Assembly: GCF_024436395.1 (NCBI RefSeq)
Contig: NZ_JAFMZO010000004.1
Span: 434,001 to 498,000 of the forward strand
Source of the DNA: Paradesertivirga mongoliensis
GTDB taxonomy: Bacteria > Bacteroidota > Bacteroidia > Sphingobacteriales > Sphingobacteriaceae
DNA: 64,000 bases
Direction of reading: 5' to 3'
The position numbers and the translations under genes were made by a program. Shown one piece after another: positions 8,435 through 18,355 of the stretch. Each line of letters starts with the position of its first letter. The stretch's first letter is position 1. The notes under the pieces are model-generated. The model was not told the origin of the DNA. It did not search any database and saw only the letters and a list, made by a program, of their open reading frames with translations.

Positions 8435-9727
8435 TTATTTCTGTATTTCAGAGAAGCCTACCAGTTCTTCCCATCTTCCGCCGGGACGGCGGAAATAAAA
8501 GAAGATCTGATACGAATTATTTGTCTGATAAAATGAGCCCTCAAAAGGGCTGGGGTCAACCGAGTTGTTCTCTACCCAGACATATTGATAGTCGTATACG
8601 CCTTGTTTTACAAACATGTTTCCATGATACCTTTGCCTGGCGGGATCATAGACCATTCTGTTTTCTTCTTTAAGCTGGAAGTCGTTAAATTTTCCTACGA
8701 TATAAGCCTGTCCGTTTTCGGAGGGCGGTTCGGATACGAGTTGAAGCAGGATTCTGGCATAATCGGCATCTGTGCGGTCATTGCGACCTTCCTGGTTCCG
8801 GATAAAAAAAGCTCCGTTCTCATCGTAATTGAAAGTATAGGTGTTGGTGTTCCAATTTGCGTCTGGCAAAAGATATACGGTATTAGCAGAATCCCTGGTT
8901 ATTCGAGCCACACGTTCGGTTTGAAAACGCAGACTTCTGATATCGAAACGTCTGAATTCATTACCGCCGGCAAAGTCAAAGCTTCTCAGGTCATTGTAAA
9001 TCAATTGGTGCTGCCTCACATAAGTTGGTCGCTGCGCCCATTGAGCATTATCAAAGCGACCGTTCTGCATCACCATCGCTTTCACATCGACGTAAGGATT
9101 CTGAATATTTAATTGGGGGTGATTAACTGAAAAATTAATTTTCTGATTTTTTTCACGCAATGGGACCTGTGTACTGGCAACCATTTCGGCAGTGATAGTT
9201 ACCATGGAGTTTACTACAAAAAAGCGGCGGGTCAGAACCAGCTTTTGCTGATCACCGTCTTCATATACCTTGAGTAAATAATTTCCTGAAATTTTTGGCT
9301 TAATGCTGAAATTGGGAAGTATGAGCTCGTAATGTGTGTATTTAGTCAGGGTATTAAAGGAAACGCGATAATCGTTTATCCTGTCTTCTGTGAAGTTTTG
9401 CAGATAATCTATCGGCGAAAGCCTGCTGCTGTTCCAATTGGCATCACAATGTTCGATGGTATAGTAAAGATTCCGGCTGCCCGTCCGTAAATCATCAAAG
9501 CCCAAAAGCAACTCGTCTTCAGAACCCAGGGTGATAACCGGCAGAGATTGTTCTTTAGCGCGGTTATAAAATTCGACACTCTTTATGCCCGGCAAATAAG
9601 CCTTATCGGCATATACAAGTGTTTGCGGTATGGCTGCAGATCCCGATCCTGACTGCGCTCCCTGTTGAGCCGTGCAGGCTGCAAGCAGTAGAAAAAGGGA
9701 GAGCAAAGGAGTAATGTTTATTTTCAT
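8435..9727 (-). CDS. Type IX secretion system plug protein homologue (DUF5103)
   Basis: A 430-residue lipoprotein-like protein: the N-terminus [21 protein letters not shown] has a lipobox (LAAC) with Cys18. The body matches DUF5103, containing '[31 protein letters not shown]' and '[23 protein letters not shown]'. In Flavobacterium johnsoniae a protein of this family, called Plug, closes the SprA translocon of the type IX secretion system, and the family was renamed after it. The gene is therefore probably part of the T9SS, acting at the periplasmic face of the outer membrane. No other translocon gene is adjacent, though gldC lies 12 kb away. The start has a strong AAGGAG very close to the ATG. 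Confidence 0.85.
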   Translation of the reverse strand: MKINITPLLSLFLLLAACTAQQGAQSGSGSAAIPQTLVYADKAYLPGIKSVEFYNRAKEQSLPVITLGSEDELLLGFDDLRTGSRNLYYTIEHCDANWNSSRLSPIDYLQNFTEDRINDYRVSFNTLTKYTHYELILPNFSIKPKISGNYLLKVYEDGDQQKLVLTRRFFVVNSMVTITAEMVASTQVPLREKNQKINFSVNHPQLNIQNPYVDVKAMVMQNGRFDNAQWAQRPTYVRQHQLIYNDLRSFDFAGGNEFRRFDIRSLRFQTERVARITRDSANTVYLLPDANWNTNTYTFNYDENGAFFIRNQEGRNDRTDADYARILLQLVSEPPSENGQAYIVGKFNDFQLKEENRMVYDPARQRYHGNMFVKQGVYDYQYVWVENNSVDPSPFEGSFYQTNNSYQIFFYFRRPGGRWEELVGFSEIQK

Positions 9728-9746
9728 ACTCCTTTGTTAACACAAA

Positions 9747-11666
9747 TTAGATAGAGGCGTTTTCAAGTTCTAATATTTGTTCAGCTAAAGTTTCCCATTC
9801 TGCCTGTGCCTTATGCAGGTTGTCCTTAGCGGTTTTGTATTGTTCATTTACGGCCTTCAGCCGTGCTGAATCCTGGTAAATAGCATCTGTGGCAAGTTCA
9901 GCTTCGGCGGTTTTGATATCATTTTCTATATCTAAAATCCGTTCCTCAAGCTGTAGCATGCTTTGATTTAGCTTTTTAAGATTTTTGCTTTTATCGTTGG
10001 CAGCCGGTTTTTCTATTGGTTTTTCTTCTTTCTTAACAGCGGGAGCAGCAGGCTTCTCTACTACAGTAGGCCGTTTTGATTGCCATTCCTCATACTCTGC
10101 ATAAGTTCCGGGATATGCCTTAATTTGCTGGTTTTCAATATACCAGATCTTATTGGCAACATTATCAAGGAAATACCTATCATGTGAAACGGCTATCAGA
10201 GTACCTTCATATTGCTGTAGCGCCTGAATTAAAATATTAACCGATTGAATGTCGAGGTGATTGGTAGGCTCATCAAGAATCAGAAAGTTAGCATCTGCAG
10301 TAAGTGCTTTGGCTAAAGCGACGCGGGATTTTTCTCCTCCCGAAAGGACTTTGATTTTCTTAAAGGCATCATCTCCTGTGAATAAAAAGCATCCCAGAAT
10401 AGACCTTAACTCAGTCTCGGTATGTTTTGGAGCGAAGGCCTGAAGTTCACGTAAAATTTCGTTTTCGAGATGCAGAGATTCTAATTGGTGCTGGGCAAAG
10501 AATGTTGTAGTTACATTATGGCCGGTTTCACACATCCCTTCGTAAGATTTATCCGTGCCTGCTATGATGCGCAACAAGGTGGATTTACCTTTACCGTTGG
10601 CGCCAATTAACGCAATTTTATCACCCTTTTCAATTACCGCATGTGCATCTTTAAGAATTTGAAGACCGGGATATGCTTTGTTTACATGTTCCATCCGGAT
10701 TACGTGCCTTCCGGATTGCTTGCTGAATTTGAAACTGAAATTTACAGTCGGATTATCGTCGTCTACGTCATCAACCCGTTCCATCTTTTCTAAGGCCTTG
10801 ATACGTGATTGAGCCATTTTGGCTTTACTCGCCTTTGCCCTGAAGCGCTCAATAAGTCGCTCTTCCTGGCGGATCTTAGCCTGCTGGTTTTTATACTGAC
10901 CGCTCTGGATTTCTTCGCGTAAGGCTTTCTCTTCCAGGTAGAAACTGTAATTACCTGCGTAAGGAATAAGTTTTCCTTTTCTCGATTCTACAATCTTTTT
11001 AACTACGCGGTCAAGGAAGTATCTATCGTGAGAAACAATTACTATGGCTCCTTCAAATGATTGAAGGTAGGTTTCCAGCCACTTGATAGAAGGTAAGTCA
11101 AGGTGGTTGGTGGGCTCATCCAGCAAAAGAATGTCTGGTGTTTGGAGAAGGATTTTTGCCAGCATAACCCGCATTCTCCATCCGCCTGAAAACTCCATCA
11201 GGTTCCGATTCTGATCATCCTCGCTAAATCCCAAACCGGCCAGAATCTCATGGGCTCTGAATTCAATATTGTAGCCGTCAAGAGCTTCAAACTCGTGTTG
11301 TTTGTCGCTCAATTTATGTAAAAGATCATCAGAGTAATCTGTCTCAAGTTTTTTGAGCAGACTTTCTATTTCGGTGTGTAGCTGATTCTGACGTTCAAAC
11401 GCTTCCATGGCCACATGCAGGATGCTTTTGTCTGTTTGATAAGAAAGGAGATCCTGATTAAGGTATCCCATTTTCAAATCTTTTGCCATAGAAATAGCTC
11501 CACTGGTGGGACTATAGGCGCCTACAATTATTTTTAGTAAGGTTGTTTTTCCGGTACCATTGGCCCCAATAAGGCCGATTTTTTCTCCTGGTTTAATGTG
11601 CCAGTTGGCTTCGTCGTACAATGCTCTTGCACCAATCTCGAACGTAAGGTTATTAATCGCTATCAC
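9747..11666 (-). CDS. ABC-F family ATP-binding protein (Uup-like)
   Basis: A 639-residue protein with two ABC ATPase domains and no membrane domain. Walker A motifs are GANGTGKTT and GANGKGKST; the signatures are FSGGWRMR and LSGGEKSR; both Walker B segments read LLLDEPTNHLD / LILDEPTNHLD. The linker between the domains is the ABC-F type, rich in Lys/Arg ('ERLIERFRAKASKAKMAQSR'). A Lys/Glu-rich segment and a C-terminal coiled coil (about residues 560-639) are typical of Uup-like members, which act on ribosomes or in DNA-related processes rather than transport. The start codon is GTG, with a promoter box 4 bases upstream that predicts a leaderless message. Confidence 0.92.
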   Translation of the reverse strand: MIAINNLTFEIGARALYDEANWHIKPGEKIGLIGANGTGKTTLLKIIVGAYSPTSGAISMAKDLKMGYLNQDLLSYQTDKSILHVAMEAFERQNQLHTEIESLLKKLETDYSDDLLHKLSDKQHEFEALDGYNIEFRAHEILAGLGFSEDDQNRNLMEFSGGWRMRVMLAKILLQTPDILLLDEPTNHLDLPSIKWLETYLQSFEGAIVIVSHDRYFLDRVVKKIVESRKGKLIPYAGNYSFYLEEKALREEIQSGQYKNQQAKIRQEERLIERFRAKASKAKMAQSRIKALEKMERVDDVDDDNPTVNFSFKFSKQSGRHVIRMEHVNKAYPGLQILKDAHAVIEKGDKIALIGANGKGKSTLLRIIAGTDKSYEGMCETGHNVTTTFFAQHQLESLHLENEILRELQAFAPKHTETELRSILGCFLFTGDDAFKKIKVLSGGEKSRVALAKALTADANFLILDEPTNHLDIQSVNILIQALQQYEGTLIAVSHDRYFLDNVANKIWYIENQQIKAYPGTYAEYEEWQSKRPTVVEKPAAPAVKKEEKPIEKPAANDKSKNLKKLNQSMLQLEERILDIENDIKTAEAELATDAIYQDSARLKAVNEQYKTAKDNLHKAQAEWETLAEQILELENASI

Positions 11667-11670
11667 GGCG

Positions 11671-11678
11671 CAAATTTA
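11671..11678 (-). promoter_or_regulatory. TAnnTTTG promoter box at the ABC-F start
   Basis: TAAATTTG on the minus strand ends 4 bases before the GTG start at 11666. Transcription is expected about 5 bases after the box, that is at or next to the start codon. Confidence 0.5.
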
Positions 11679-11953
11679 CGATTTTTATGGATGTCTTTTA
11701 TGAAGGGATATAAAGCGGAAGATCCGGCCCTGCCGCCTTGGAAGGTTTTCTCTTTTTTACCTATTTGTTAAACCATTTGATGATCCGGTTTACACATAAT
11801 GCCTTAATAAAGAGGTCAAATTTAAGATTGAAGAGAGATTTCATTACTTATTGGCTGATATAAATAGATAACTGCCGTCCTGTCGAAATATTGTTTCTGA
11901 AAATTGATTTTGTAATCGCTTTCATCAATCCATGGAAACTAAACTTAAAAAGT
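11679..11953. other. Intergenic region between divergent ABC-F and valS genes
   Basis: About 275 bases with no credible reading frame and no RNA gene. It holds the upstream promoter parts of the two divergent genes. No T-box-like structure or clear inverted repeat was seen upstream of valS. Confidence 0.5.
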
Positions 11954-11961
11954 TATTTTTG
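11954..11961 (+). promoter_or_regulatory. Putative TAnnTTTG promoter box (valS)
   Basis: TATTTTTG, 33 bases before the ATG of valS, giving a leader of roughly 28 bases. Confidence 0.45.
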
Positions 11962-11994
11962 CCGTCCCTTTTTGCTGGAATTTGAATCGAAAAT

Positions 11995-14640
11995 ATGAGT
12001 ATCTCCAAAACATATAATCCTAAAGAAACTGAAGATAAATGGTATAGCTACTGGCTTGAAAAGAAGTTTTTTAAATCGGTGCCAGACGAGCGCGAACCCT
12101 ACACCATAGTGATACCTCCGCCCAATGTTACCGGGGTGTTGCATATGGGGCATATGCTTAATAATACTATTCAGGATGTATTGATCCGGAGAGCCAGGAT
12201 GTTAGGAAAAAATGCCTGTTGGGTGCCGGGAACAGATCACGCCTCAATAGCCACGGAGGCCAAGGTGGTTGCAATGCTCAAAGAAAGAGGCATTGAAAAA
12301 AAAGACATCAGCCGGCAAGAGTTCCTTAAATACGCATGGGAGTGGAAAGAAAAATATGGCGGCATTATTCTTAAGCAACTTGAAAAGCTTGGTGCATCAT
12401 GCGACTGGGACAGAACCCGCTTCACTATGGATGAGCCCCTGTCTGAAGCGGTTATAGATACATTCATCCACCTTCACAAAAAAGGACTTATTTACCGTGG
12501 TATCCGTATGGTGAACTGGGATCCTAAAGGTAAAACCGCCGTTTCTGATGAGGAAGTTATACGCAGAGAGGTCAATCAGAAATTATATTATATCAGATAT
12601 AAAGTGGCCGGCGATTCTAATGCGTATATAGTGATTGCTACCACGCGGCCCGAGACTATTATGGCGGATACAGCAGTCTGTATCAATCCGAACGATGAAC
12701 GTTACCAGCATTTAAAAGGTAAAAAGGTTTTAGTTCCTTTAATCAACCGGGAGATTCCAATCATCGAAGATGAGTATGTAGAAATGGAATTCGGAACAGG
12801 ATGTTTAAAAGTTACTCCTGCACATGATCTGAATGACTACGAGCTGGGTGTTAAACATAATTTGCCAGTAATTGATATCCTAAATGACGATGGTACCTTA
12901 AACGAGAAAGCAGAGATCCTGATAGGTGAGGAGCGATTTATCGCCCGGAAGAAGATCGCGAAGCTCCTTGAAGAGGCTGCTCAGCTCGAAAAAGTGGAAG
13001 ATTATAAATCGCAAGTCGGTTTTTCAGAGCGTACCGATGCAGCCATCGAACCTAAACTATCTATGCAATGGTTTTGTAAGATGGACGAAATGGCGCAGCC
13101 GGCCCTCGAGTATGTGTTAAAGGGCGATATAAAACTTATTCCGGATAAGTTTATCAATACCTACCGCCATTGGATGGAAAACGTGAAAGACTGGTGTATT
13201 AGCAGACAATTATGGTGGGGACAACAGATTCCAGCCTGGTATCTGCCTAACGGACAGTATGTTGTTGCAAAAACACGAGAGGAGGCTTTTTTAGAGGCCC
13301 AGCGAATCAAATCTGCACCAGCTGATTTGAAACCCGAAGATTTAAAACAAGACGAAGACGTTGTAGATACCTGGTTTTCATCCTGGTTGTGGCCGATCTC
13401 GGTCTTTGATCCATCTGTTTGCGGTAATCCGGAAGCTAAAGGTAATGCAGATCTGAATTATTATTACCCGACTAATGATCTGGTTACCGCGCCTGAAATT
13501 TTATTCTTCTGGGTAGCCAGAATGATAATGGCGGGCCACGAGTTTAGAGGTGAGTTGCCTTTCAGGAACGTGTATTTAACGGGAATTGTCCGTGATAAGA
13601 TAGGCCGGAAAATGTCAAAGTCGTTAGGGAACTCCCCCGATCCTATAGGGTTGATCGAAACCTATGGTGCAGATGGCGTACGTGTTGGGATGCTGCTATG
13701 CTCTCCCGCCGGGAACGATTTGATGTTTGATGAGTCGTACTGCGAGCAGGGCAGAAATTTCGCTAATAAAATCTGGAATGCGTTCAGGCTCGTTAAAGGC
13801 TGGGAAGTAGATCCCCAATTAGATTTCGTAAACGAGCAGGCTGTAAACTGGTACGAAAGTCGCTTTAACGAGGCCTTGGCCGAAATAGAAAATCATTTTG
13901 ATCAGTATCGTTTATCTGAGGCCTTAATGGCAACCTATAAATTAGTGTGGGACGATTTCTGTGCATGGTATCTGGAAATGGTAAAACCCGCTTATCAGCA
14001 ACCAATAGACAAACAGACATTTGATGTTACGCTTGAATTTTTCGAGCGGATACTCACGCTGTTACACCCCTTTATGCCTTTCCTTACTGAGGAACTTTGG
14101 CATGACGAGTTGTTTGGCCAGAGGGATGAGCTACAGTGCTGTATAGTTGCTCCCTATCCTAAATCAGCCGAAGTAAATAGCTTGTTACTGCGGGATGTTG
14201 ATTCCATAAAACAAGTGATTTCTGAAATCCGAAATATTCGCAATAGTAAGCAAATTTCACCCAAAGAACCTCTTCCGCTTGGCATAAAGGTTAATTCCGA
14301 AATCAGCTTTAAAAATTACTTCAATATCATCTATAAGCTGGCAAATGTTTCTGAGATTTCTCTTGTTGAGAGTAAGATTGATGGCGCTGCAAGTTTTATC
14401 GTTGGCCGTGACGAGTTTTTTGTAAGCCTGGCCGGGAACATCGATACCGAGGCAGAGCGCGAGAGAATTACCAAAGAGCTTGATTATCTGGCCGGATTCT
14501 TAAAATCGGTGAACGCAAAGCTTTCGAATGAGCGCTTTGTGCAGAATGCGAAGGCGGAGATCATTGAAAACGAGCGGAATAAAAAGGCCGATGCAGAAGC
14601 TAAGATCGCCATGCTTCAGCAAAGCCTCGGAGCACTCTAA
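11995..14640 (+). CDS. valS: Valine--tRNA ligase
   Basis: A complete class I aminoacyl-tRNA synthetase of 881 residues. The HIGH-like motif is in '[16 protein letters not shown]', the KMSKS loop is '[14 protein letters not shown]', and the CP1 editing domain is between them ('[17 protein letters not shown]', '[15 protein letters not shown]'). The C-terminal coiled-coil arm typical of ValRS ('[32 protein letters not shown]') binds tRNA and separates it from IleRS. It charges tRNAVal in the cytoplasm. A small lipoprotein gene follows after 30 bases and may be co-transcribed. Confidence 0.97.
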   Translation: MSISKTYNPKETEDKWYSYWLEKKFFKSVPDEREPYTIVIPPPNVTGVLHMGHMLNNTIQDVLIRRARMLGKNACWVPGTDHASIATEAKVVAMLKERGIEKKDISRQEFLKYAWEWKEKYGGIILKQLEKLGASCDWDRTRFTMDEPLSEAVIDTFIHLHKKGLIYRGIRMVNWDPKGKTAVSDEEVIRREVNQKLYYIRYKVAGDSNAYIVIATTRPETIMADTAVCINPNDERYQHLKGKKVLVPLINREIPIIEDEYVEMEFGTGCLKVTPAHDLNDYELGVKHNLPVIDILNDDGTLNEKAEILIGEERFIARKKIAKLLEEAAQLEKVEDYKSQVGFSERTDAAIEPKLSMQWFCKMDEMAQPALEYVLKGDIKLIPDKFINTYRHWMENVKDWCISRQLWWGQQIPAWYLPNGQYVVAKTREEAFLEAQRIKSAPADLKPEDLKQDEDVVDTWFSSWLWPISVFDPSVCGNPEAKGNADLNYYYPTNDLVTAPEILFFWVARMIMAGHEFRGELPFRNVYLTGIVRDKIGRKMSKSLGNSPDPIGLIETYGADGVRVGMLLCSPAGNDLMFDESYCEQGRNFANKIWNAFRLVKGWEVDPQLDFVNEQAVNWYESRFNEALAEIENHFDQYRLSEALMATYKLVWDDFCAWYLEMVKPAYQQPIDKQTFDVTLEFFERILTLLHPFMPFLTEELWHDELFGQRDELQCCIVAPYPKSAEVNSLLLRDVDSIKQVISEIRNIRNSKQISPKEPLPLGIKVNSEISFKNYFNIIYKLANVSEISLVESKIDGAASFIVGRDEFFVSLAGNIDTEAERERITKELDYLAGFLKSVNAKLSNERFVQNAKAEIIENERNKKADAEAKIAMLQQSLGAL

Positions 14641-14670
14641 CGACGAATATATTTTAGACCATTTAATATC

Positions 14671-15297
14671 ATGAAATATTTATGTTTAGCACTTGCAGTA
14701 GCAGTTTTTGCTTCATGCGGTCAGAAGAAAACCACGGAGAAAGTAGAATCAATTGATCCGAAGGTGTTGATAAGCTGTGAAGGAATAGGGCAGGTAAAAC
14801 TTACTGATAGTCATGCCGATTTAGAAAAAAAGTTTGGTGATTCTGTATTGACCGAGCATGAAAATAACCTCGCAGGCAAGTTTACCAGTGTTTGGGAGAA
14901 TTCCCCGGAACATATAAATGTATATTGGAAAGAAAAACAAGCGCCGTTTAAGACGATCAGATACGTGGAGGCTGTTGATAAGATGTCGCCCTATATGACT
15001 AAAGACAGTATTACCGTTGGAATGTCTATCAGAGACCTGGTTCGAAAGAATAACAACATGGCGCTTACATTCAAAAACTTTACATCATCAGATCCGGGTT
15101 TAATCACAGGCTTTAATAATGGGGATATTCCCAAAACTAACCCATGTTTTGGCGGAATTTTAGAATGGGAGGGCCAAAAACCGATTGATATAAAGGAGTT
15201 GAGAGCTTTTCAGGCCAGAGACGAGGTAAAGTCGTTCGACCAGATTCTTCAGAGAATGGACATCGCGCTGGGCGCTATCAGATTAACTAATAAATAA
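14671..15297 (+). CDS. Hypothetical lipoprotein
   Basis: A 208-residue protein of unknown function. The N-terminus 'MKYLCLALAVAVFASCGQKK' is a signal peptide with a lipobox (FASC) and lipidated Cys16. The rest is soluble, with the segment 'GQVKLTDSHADLEKKFGD' reminiscent of short 'track-like' repeats that start with a strand and helix, and 'ITVGMSIRDLVRKNNN', a second copy of a similar 'G(M)sl.dL...' pattern. It probably faces the periplasm or outer membrane. The gene follows valS by 30 bases without a visible terminator, so the two may share a transcript, although no functional link is apparent. Confidence 0.75.
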   Translation: MKYLCLALAVAVFASCGQKKTTEKVESIDPKVLISCEGIGQVKLTDSHADLEKKFGDSVLTEHENNLAGKFTSVWENSPEHINVYWKEKQAPFKTIRYVEAVDKMSPYMTKDSITVGMSIRDLVRKNNNMALTFKNFTSSDPGLITGFNNGDIPKTNPCFGGILEWEGQKPIDIKELRAFQARDEVKSFDQILQRMDIALGAIRLTNK

Positions 15298-15308
15298 GAA
15301 GCCAGAAA

Positions 15309-15752
15309 TTATCCCTGAATCTTTTCTATCAGCATTCTGGTATGCTCCTTAATTTCCCAGCGAGTTTGCTCACTTCCTGTATTTAACAGGTTTATATTGT
15401 GCACCTTGTCGTCTTTTGTGTGAATCTGAAGCTCACAAAACTTATGAGTGATATTTGATATCTCCTCAGGCAGGATAGTGATCAATTCGTTTTTCTCTTC
15501 AGAGAGATAGGTGATTTTATCATCGGTAATTTCAAGCAATAGCGGCTTTTTATTCGTCGCTGTGATTAGATACCTAACAGTTACGCCAATAACCAAAGTA
15601 CCTGTAATAAAACTTGAGTAACCTGGTATAAGGGCCATAGCCGTTAATGTTGCCGTAATGATGGCAATGCCAGATAAAATGCTTGCGCTGGATAAATTCC
15701 CCTTATTTGAGGTACTTATAGAATTCTGCTGCTTGGATAGATGAACTTGCAT
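15309..15752 (-). CDS. Hypothetical membrane protein with two N-terminal helices
   Basis: A 147-residue protein. Residues 22-65 hold two hydrophobic helices ('SASILSGIAIITATLTAMALIPG', 'SSFITGTLVIGVTVRYLIT') separated by a short turn. The remaining 80 residues are a soluble beta-rich part ('LLLEITDDKITYLSEEKNELITILPEEISNIT') that resembles PH-like domains of membrane-anchored bacterial proteins, but I cannot assign a family. It lies 10 bases from the convergent lipoprotein gene and 43 bases downstream of the HsdR-N-like gene on the same strand. Confidence 0.7.
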   Translation of the reverse strand: MQVHLSKQQNSISTSNKGNLSSASILSGIAIITATLTAMALIPGYSSFITGTLVIGVTVRYLITATNKKPLLLEITDDKITYLSEEKNELITILPEEISNITHKFCELQIHTKDDKVHNINLLNTGSEQTRWEIKEHTRMLIEKIQG

Positions 15753-15795
15753 AGCTCTTTATTTTTCAGCTTGTTACGAAGCTCGTGATAAAGGG

Positions 15796-16260
15796 TTACA
15801 ATTTTTTCAAAAAATGTGGCAAGTTTTCCACAAATTGGTAGTTGTTTTCTGAAAAATCGATCTTACAGGTATAATGCTGCAGTCCGTTACTGACAAATAA
15901 TAGCGGTACTTTATGGATAATATTGTATCTAGCTATCTGATCGAAAGCCTTTTGTGTGATTTTGATAGAAGGGGCCTTACACTCGATCAGGAGGATTTTC
16001 TCACCCTGGGGATTAAATACCACAACATCCGTTCTTTTCTGCAGCGAATTGAGTTTTAAGCCTCCTTCAAGTTTTATCAACGATCTTGGGTATCCTTTTT
16101 CCCTGATGATGTATTGTACCACATGTTGCCTCACCCATTCTTCAGGTGTTAAAACGAGGTATTTCTTTCTTATGTCATCAAAAATGTAGTGAATGGAATT
16201 TTCCTCTTTTATTTTGAAAGGATAGGAAGGGAAGTTTAGAGGAACCGGCTCAAAGATCAC
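15796..16260 (-). CDS. HsdR N-terminal-like (PD-(D/E)xK) domain protein
   Basis: A 154-residue protein with the type I restriction R-subunit N-terminal fold. The nuclease motif is recognisable: an Asp in 'KRTDVVVFNPQGEKILLIECKAP' with the ExK triad in IECK, and an upstream basic segment 'RKYLVLTPEEWVRQHVVQYI' that is typical of the family. The motif looks catalytically intact, but there is no helicase, methylase or specificity subunit, so it is a single-domain member and not a type I system. It starts with GTG at 16260 and lies divergent from holA, 84 bases away. In Bacteroidota this neighbour pair is common as I recall it, which would hint at a role in replication or repair; that is inference. 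Confidence 0.82.
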   Translation of the reverse strand: MIFEPVPLNFPSYPFKIKEENSIHYIFDDIRKKYLVLTPEEWVRQHVVQYIIREKGYPRSLIKLEGGLKLNSLQKRTDVVVFNPQGEKILLIECKAPSIKITQKAFDQIARYNIIHKVPLLFVSNGLQHYTCKIDFSENNYQFVENLPHFLKKL

Positions 16261-16344
16261 CCCGCTAATTTCCGAAATTTCTTTTAAATCATCCCGATTT
16301 CTTAAAATTTACTTTGGCATTTTTATTAATTTGGCCTTTCTGAT

Positions 16345-17373
16345 ATGACCGCCCCAGCATTATTAAACGACCTGAAAAGCCGGAAATTTAAACCGGTATA
16401 CCTCTTCCATGGTGAAGAATCATACTATATAGATTTATTTAGCAACTACATTGAGAGCAATTTACTAACAGACGCTGAAAAGGGATTCAACCAAACTGTA
16501 TTATATGGCCGCGACACCGATGTAATGAACTTATTGAATGCTGCGAAGCGTTTTCCGATGATGAGCGAGTACCAGCTCGTTTTGATCAAGGAAGCGCAGG
16601 AGTTGAAATGGGGAAAGGAGGGCGATGATAAAAAATCTGCCGACCCACTGTTAACTTATTTGGAAAATCCTGTACCAAGTACAATTTTGGTTTTCTGCTA
16701 TAAACATGCAAAGTTCGATAAGCGGAAAAAAACCTATAAGGCCATTGAAAAAAGAGGCGTTGTGTTTGAATCAGCCACAATTTATGAAAATAAAGTGCCG
16801 GCCTGGGTTGAAGAGTTTGTTAAAGAGAAGTCGTACAGAATACATGCCCGCGCTTCAGCAATGATTGCTGAATATCTGGGAAATGACCTTTCTAAGATTT
16901 CCAATGAACTCGAAAAGTTAATGTTAAATGTACCCAAGGGCCAGGAAATAACCGTTGAGGATATTCAAAATAATATCGGTATCAGCAAGGAGTACAATGT
17001 TTTTGAACTTCAGGATGCATTAGCTAAGCGTGATCCTTTTAAAGCCAATCAAATTATAGATTATTTCGCTGCTAACCCCAAAGCAAACCCTATTCAACTG
17101 GTATTTGGTGCATTGAACACTTGGTTTACCAAAATTCTTAAATATCACTATGTGGCCGATAAATCGCCGCAGAATTTAGCGAGAGAACTGGGAGTAAATC
17201 CCTATTTCGTAAAAGATTATGAGTTGGCTGCCAGAAATTATGATGCCTTCAAGGTGTTCTCTGTGTTCGGTTACTTGAGAGAATATGATTTGAAATCAAA
17301 AGGTGTTGACTCTTCTGGTAATACCACGGATGGTGAGTTATTAAAAGAATTGGTTTTCAAAATTATCCATTAA
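16345..17373 (+). CDS. holA: DNA polymerase III subunit delta
   Basis: A 342-residue delta subunit of the clamp loader. The N-terminal AAA+-like domain begins 'KFKPVYLFHGEESYYIDLFSNYIE', the diagnostic HolA opening, followed by 'NAAKRFPMMSEYQLVLIKEAQ' and the C-terminal collar domain from about residue 215 ('YNVFELQDALAKRDPFKANQIIDYF'). No Walker A is present, as expected for delta. It opens the beta clamp in the DnaX complex. The length is normal. It is divergent from the HsdR-N-like gene and followed 58 bases later by a secreted protein gene. Confidence 0.93.
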   Translation: MTAPALLNDLKSRKFKPVYLFHGEESYYIDLFSNYIESNLLTDAEKGFNQTVLYGRDTDVMNLLNAAKRFPMMSEYQLVLIKEAQELKWGKEGDDKKSADPLLTYLENPVPSTILVFCYKHAKFDKRKKTYKAIEKRGVVFESATIYENKVPAWVEEFVKEKSYRIHARASAMIAEYLGNDLSKISNELEKLMLNVPKGQEITVEDIQNNIGISKEYNVFELQDALAKRDPFKANQIIDYFAANPKANPIQLVFGALNTWFTKILKYHYVADKSPQNLARELGVNPYFVKDYELAARNYDAFKVFSVFGYLREYDLKSKGVDSSGNTTDGELLKELVFKIIH

Positions 17374-17431
17374 CGATCTCAAAAAACATCTATCAGGGTT
17401 TTTTGTCTTAATATTAAACCAACTATTAACT

Positions 17432-18268
17432 ATGCGAAAAATATTTCTCTTATTATCTATGTTATCGGTTTGTCAGGTGCTTATTGCTCAAACCGACACC
17501 ACCGGACGCAGGCGTACAAACACCAGAGGCGACCGGAATACCGAAATCTCATCTAGCAGCCGAACTAACGTACAAAGGCCACAACGGCAGCAGCTCCCGC
17601 AAAGTCCATATCGCCCGAACGATCCAATAGGATCTGATCAGCCTGACGTGTTGCTGGACGTTCCTCATCTATATGTTGATGAGATTACCCTGGAGGTAGA
17701 AAACCTCACCGCAAAGTTGGCGCTGGATGCACGGGTCGCAAATTTGGTGCAGTTATCGGCCGGTGTTGACCTTAACATCGATAAGGTAAAAATCGGCATA
17801 AAAGGAGTGGAAGCCAGTGCACTTTTAGTTGTCAGGCTTGATAACGTGCGAGCTATTATCGAAAAAACATTACAAACTGTGAATGACAACCCGCAATTGG
17901 TTGAGCAATTATTAAACACGGTCGATAATACCGTTAACACAGTAGGCGGCGTCGCAAATACAGCCTTGCAGCCAGGAGGGGTATTATCTCAAACGATAAA
18001 CACTCTTGGACAAACTGTTCAGAAAACACTGGATTCAGCAGGTAATATTGTGGAGAAAACCCTCGATACAACAGGTAAAGTTGTCAATACGAAAACTGTA
18101 GGAAAAATTCTGGATTTGCCAGTGATAAGCACCACTACTAATGCAGCTGGAAATACTGTAAAGCGGCTTAGAGATACAACGGGGTCAGTTATTGAGGTTG
18201 TTCAGGATAAAGCCGGAAAAATATTGAGTTCAAGAGTTATTTCGCAGGGAACCAACTCGACAAATTAA
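17432..18268 (+). CDS. Secreted repetitive protein of unknown function
   Basis: A 278-residue protein with a signal peptide (MRKIFLLLSMLSVCQVLIAQ). Residues 21-70 are Arg/Thr/Pro/Gln rich and likely disordered. Residues 75-140 form a folded-looking part ('LYVDEITLEVENLTAKLALDARVANLVQLSAGVDLNIDKVKI'). The C-terminal half has imperfect short repeats built on D(S/T)xGxxV, such as 'LDSAGNIVEKTLDTTGKVV' and 'LRDTTGSVIEVVQDKAGKIL'. A related-looking protein family in Bacteroidota carries such repeats, but I cannot name it. Envelope or structural function is a guess. Confidence 0.75.
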   Translation: MRKIFLLLSMLSVCQVLIAQTDTTGRRRTNTRGDRNTEISSSSRTNVQRPQRQQLPQSPYRPNDPIGSDQPDVLLDVPHLYVDEITLEVENLTAKLALDARVANLVQLSAGVDLNIDKVKIGIKGVEASALLVVRLDNVRAIIEKTLQTVNDNPQLVEQLLNTVDNTVNTVGGVANTALQPGGVLSQTINTLGQTVQKTLDSAGNIVEKTLDTTGKVVNTKTVGKILDLPVISTTTNAAGNTVKRLRDTTGSVIEVVQDKAGKILSSRVISQGTNSTN

Positions 18269-18305
18269 GTATCCACTGCCAACCAAGTGCTTAGCTATAT
18301 TGAGG

Positions 18306-18337
18306 ATTCCAGACAAAGTATTGTTGGAATTTTTTTG
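18306..18337 (+). terminator. Terminator-like hairpin
   Basis: ATTCCA (18306-18311) and TGGAAT (18325-18330) followed by a run of T to 18336. A short stem, but the T run is long. It lies between convergent genes. Confidence 0.55.
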
Positions 18338-18355
18338 TGGACGATCATGATAAAT

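Noticed and set aside
15796..16260. Possible type I restriction system
   Set aside because: Only the HsdR N-terminal-like domain is present; no HsdM, HsdS or helicase part.
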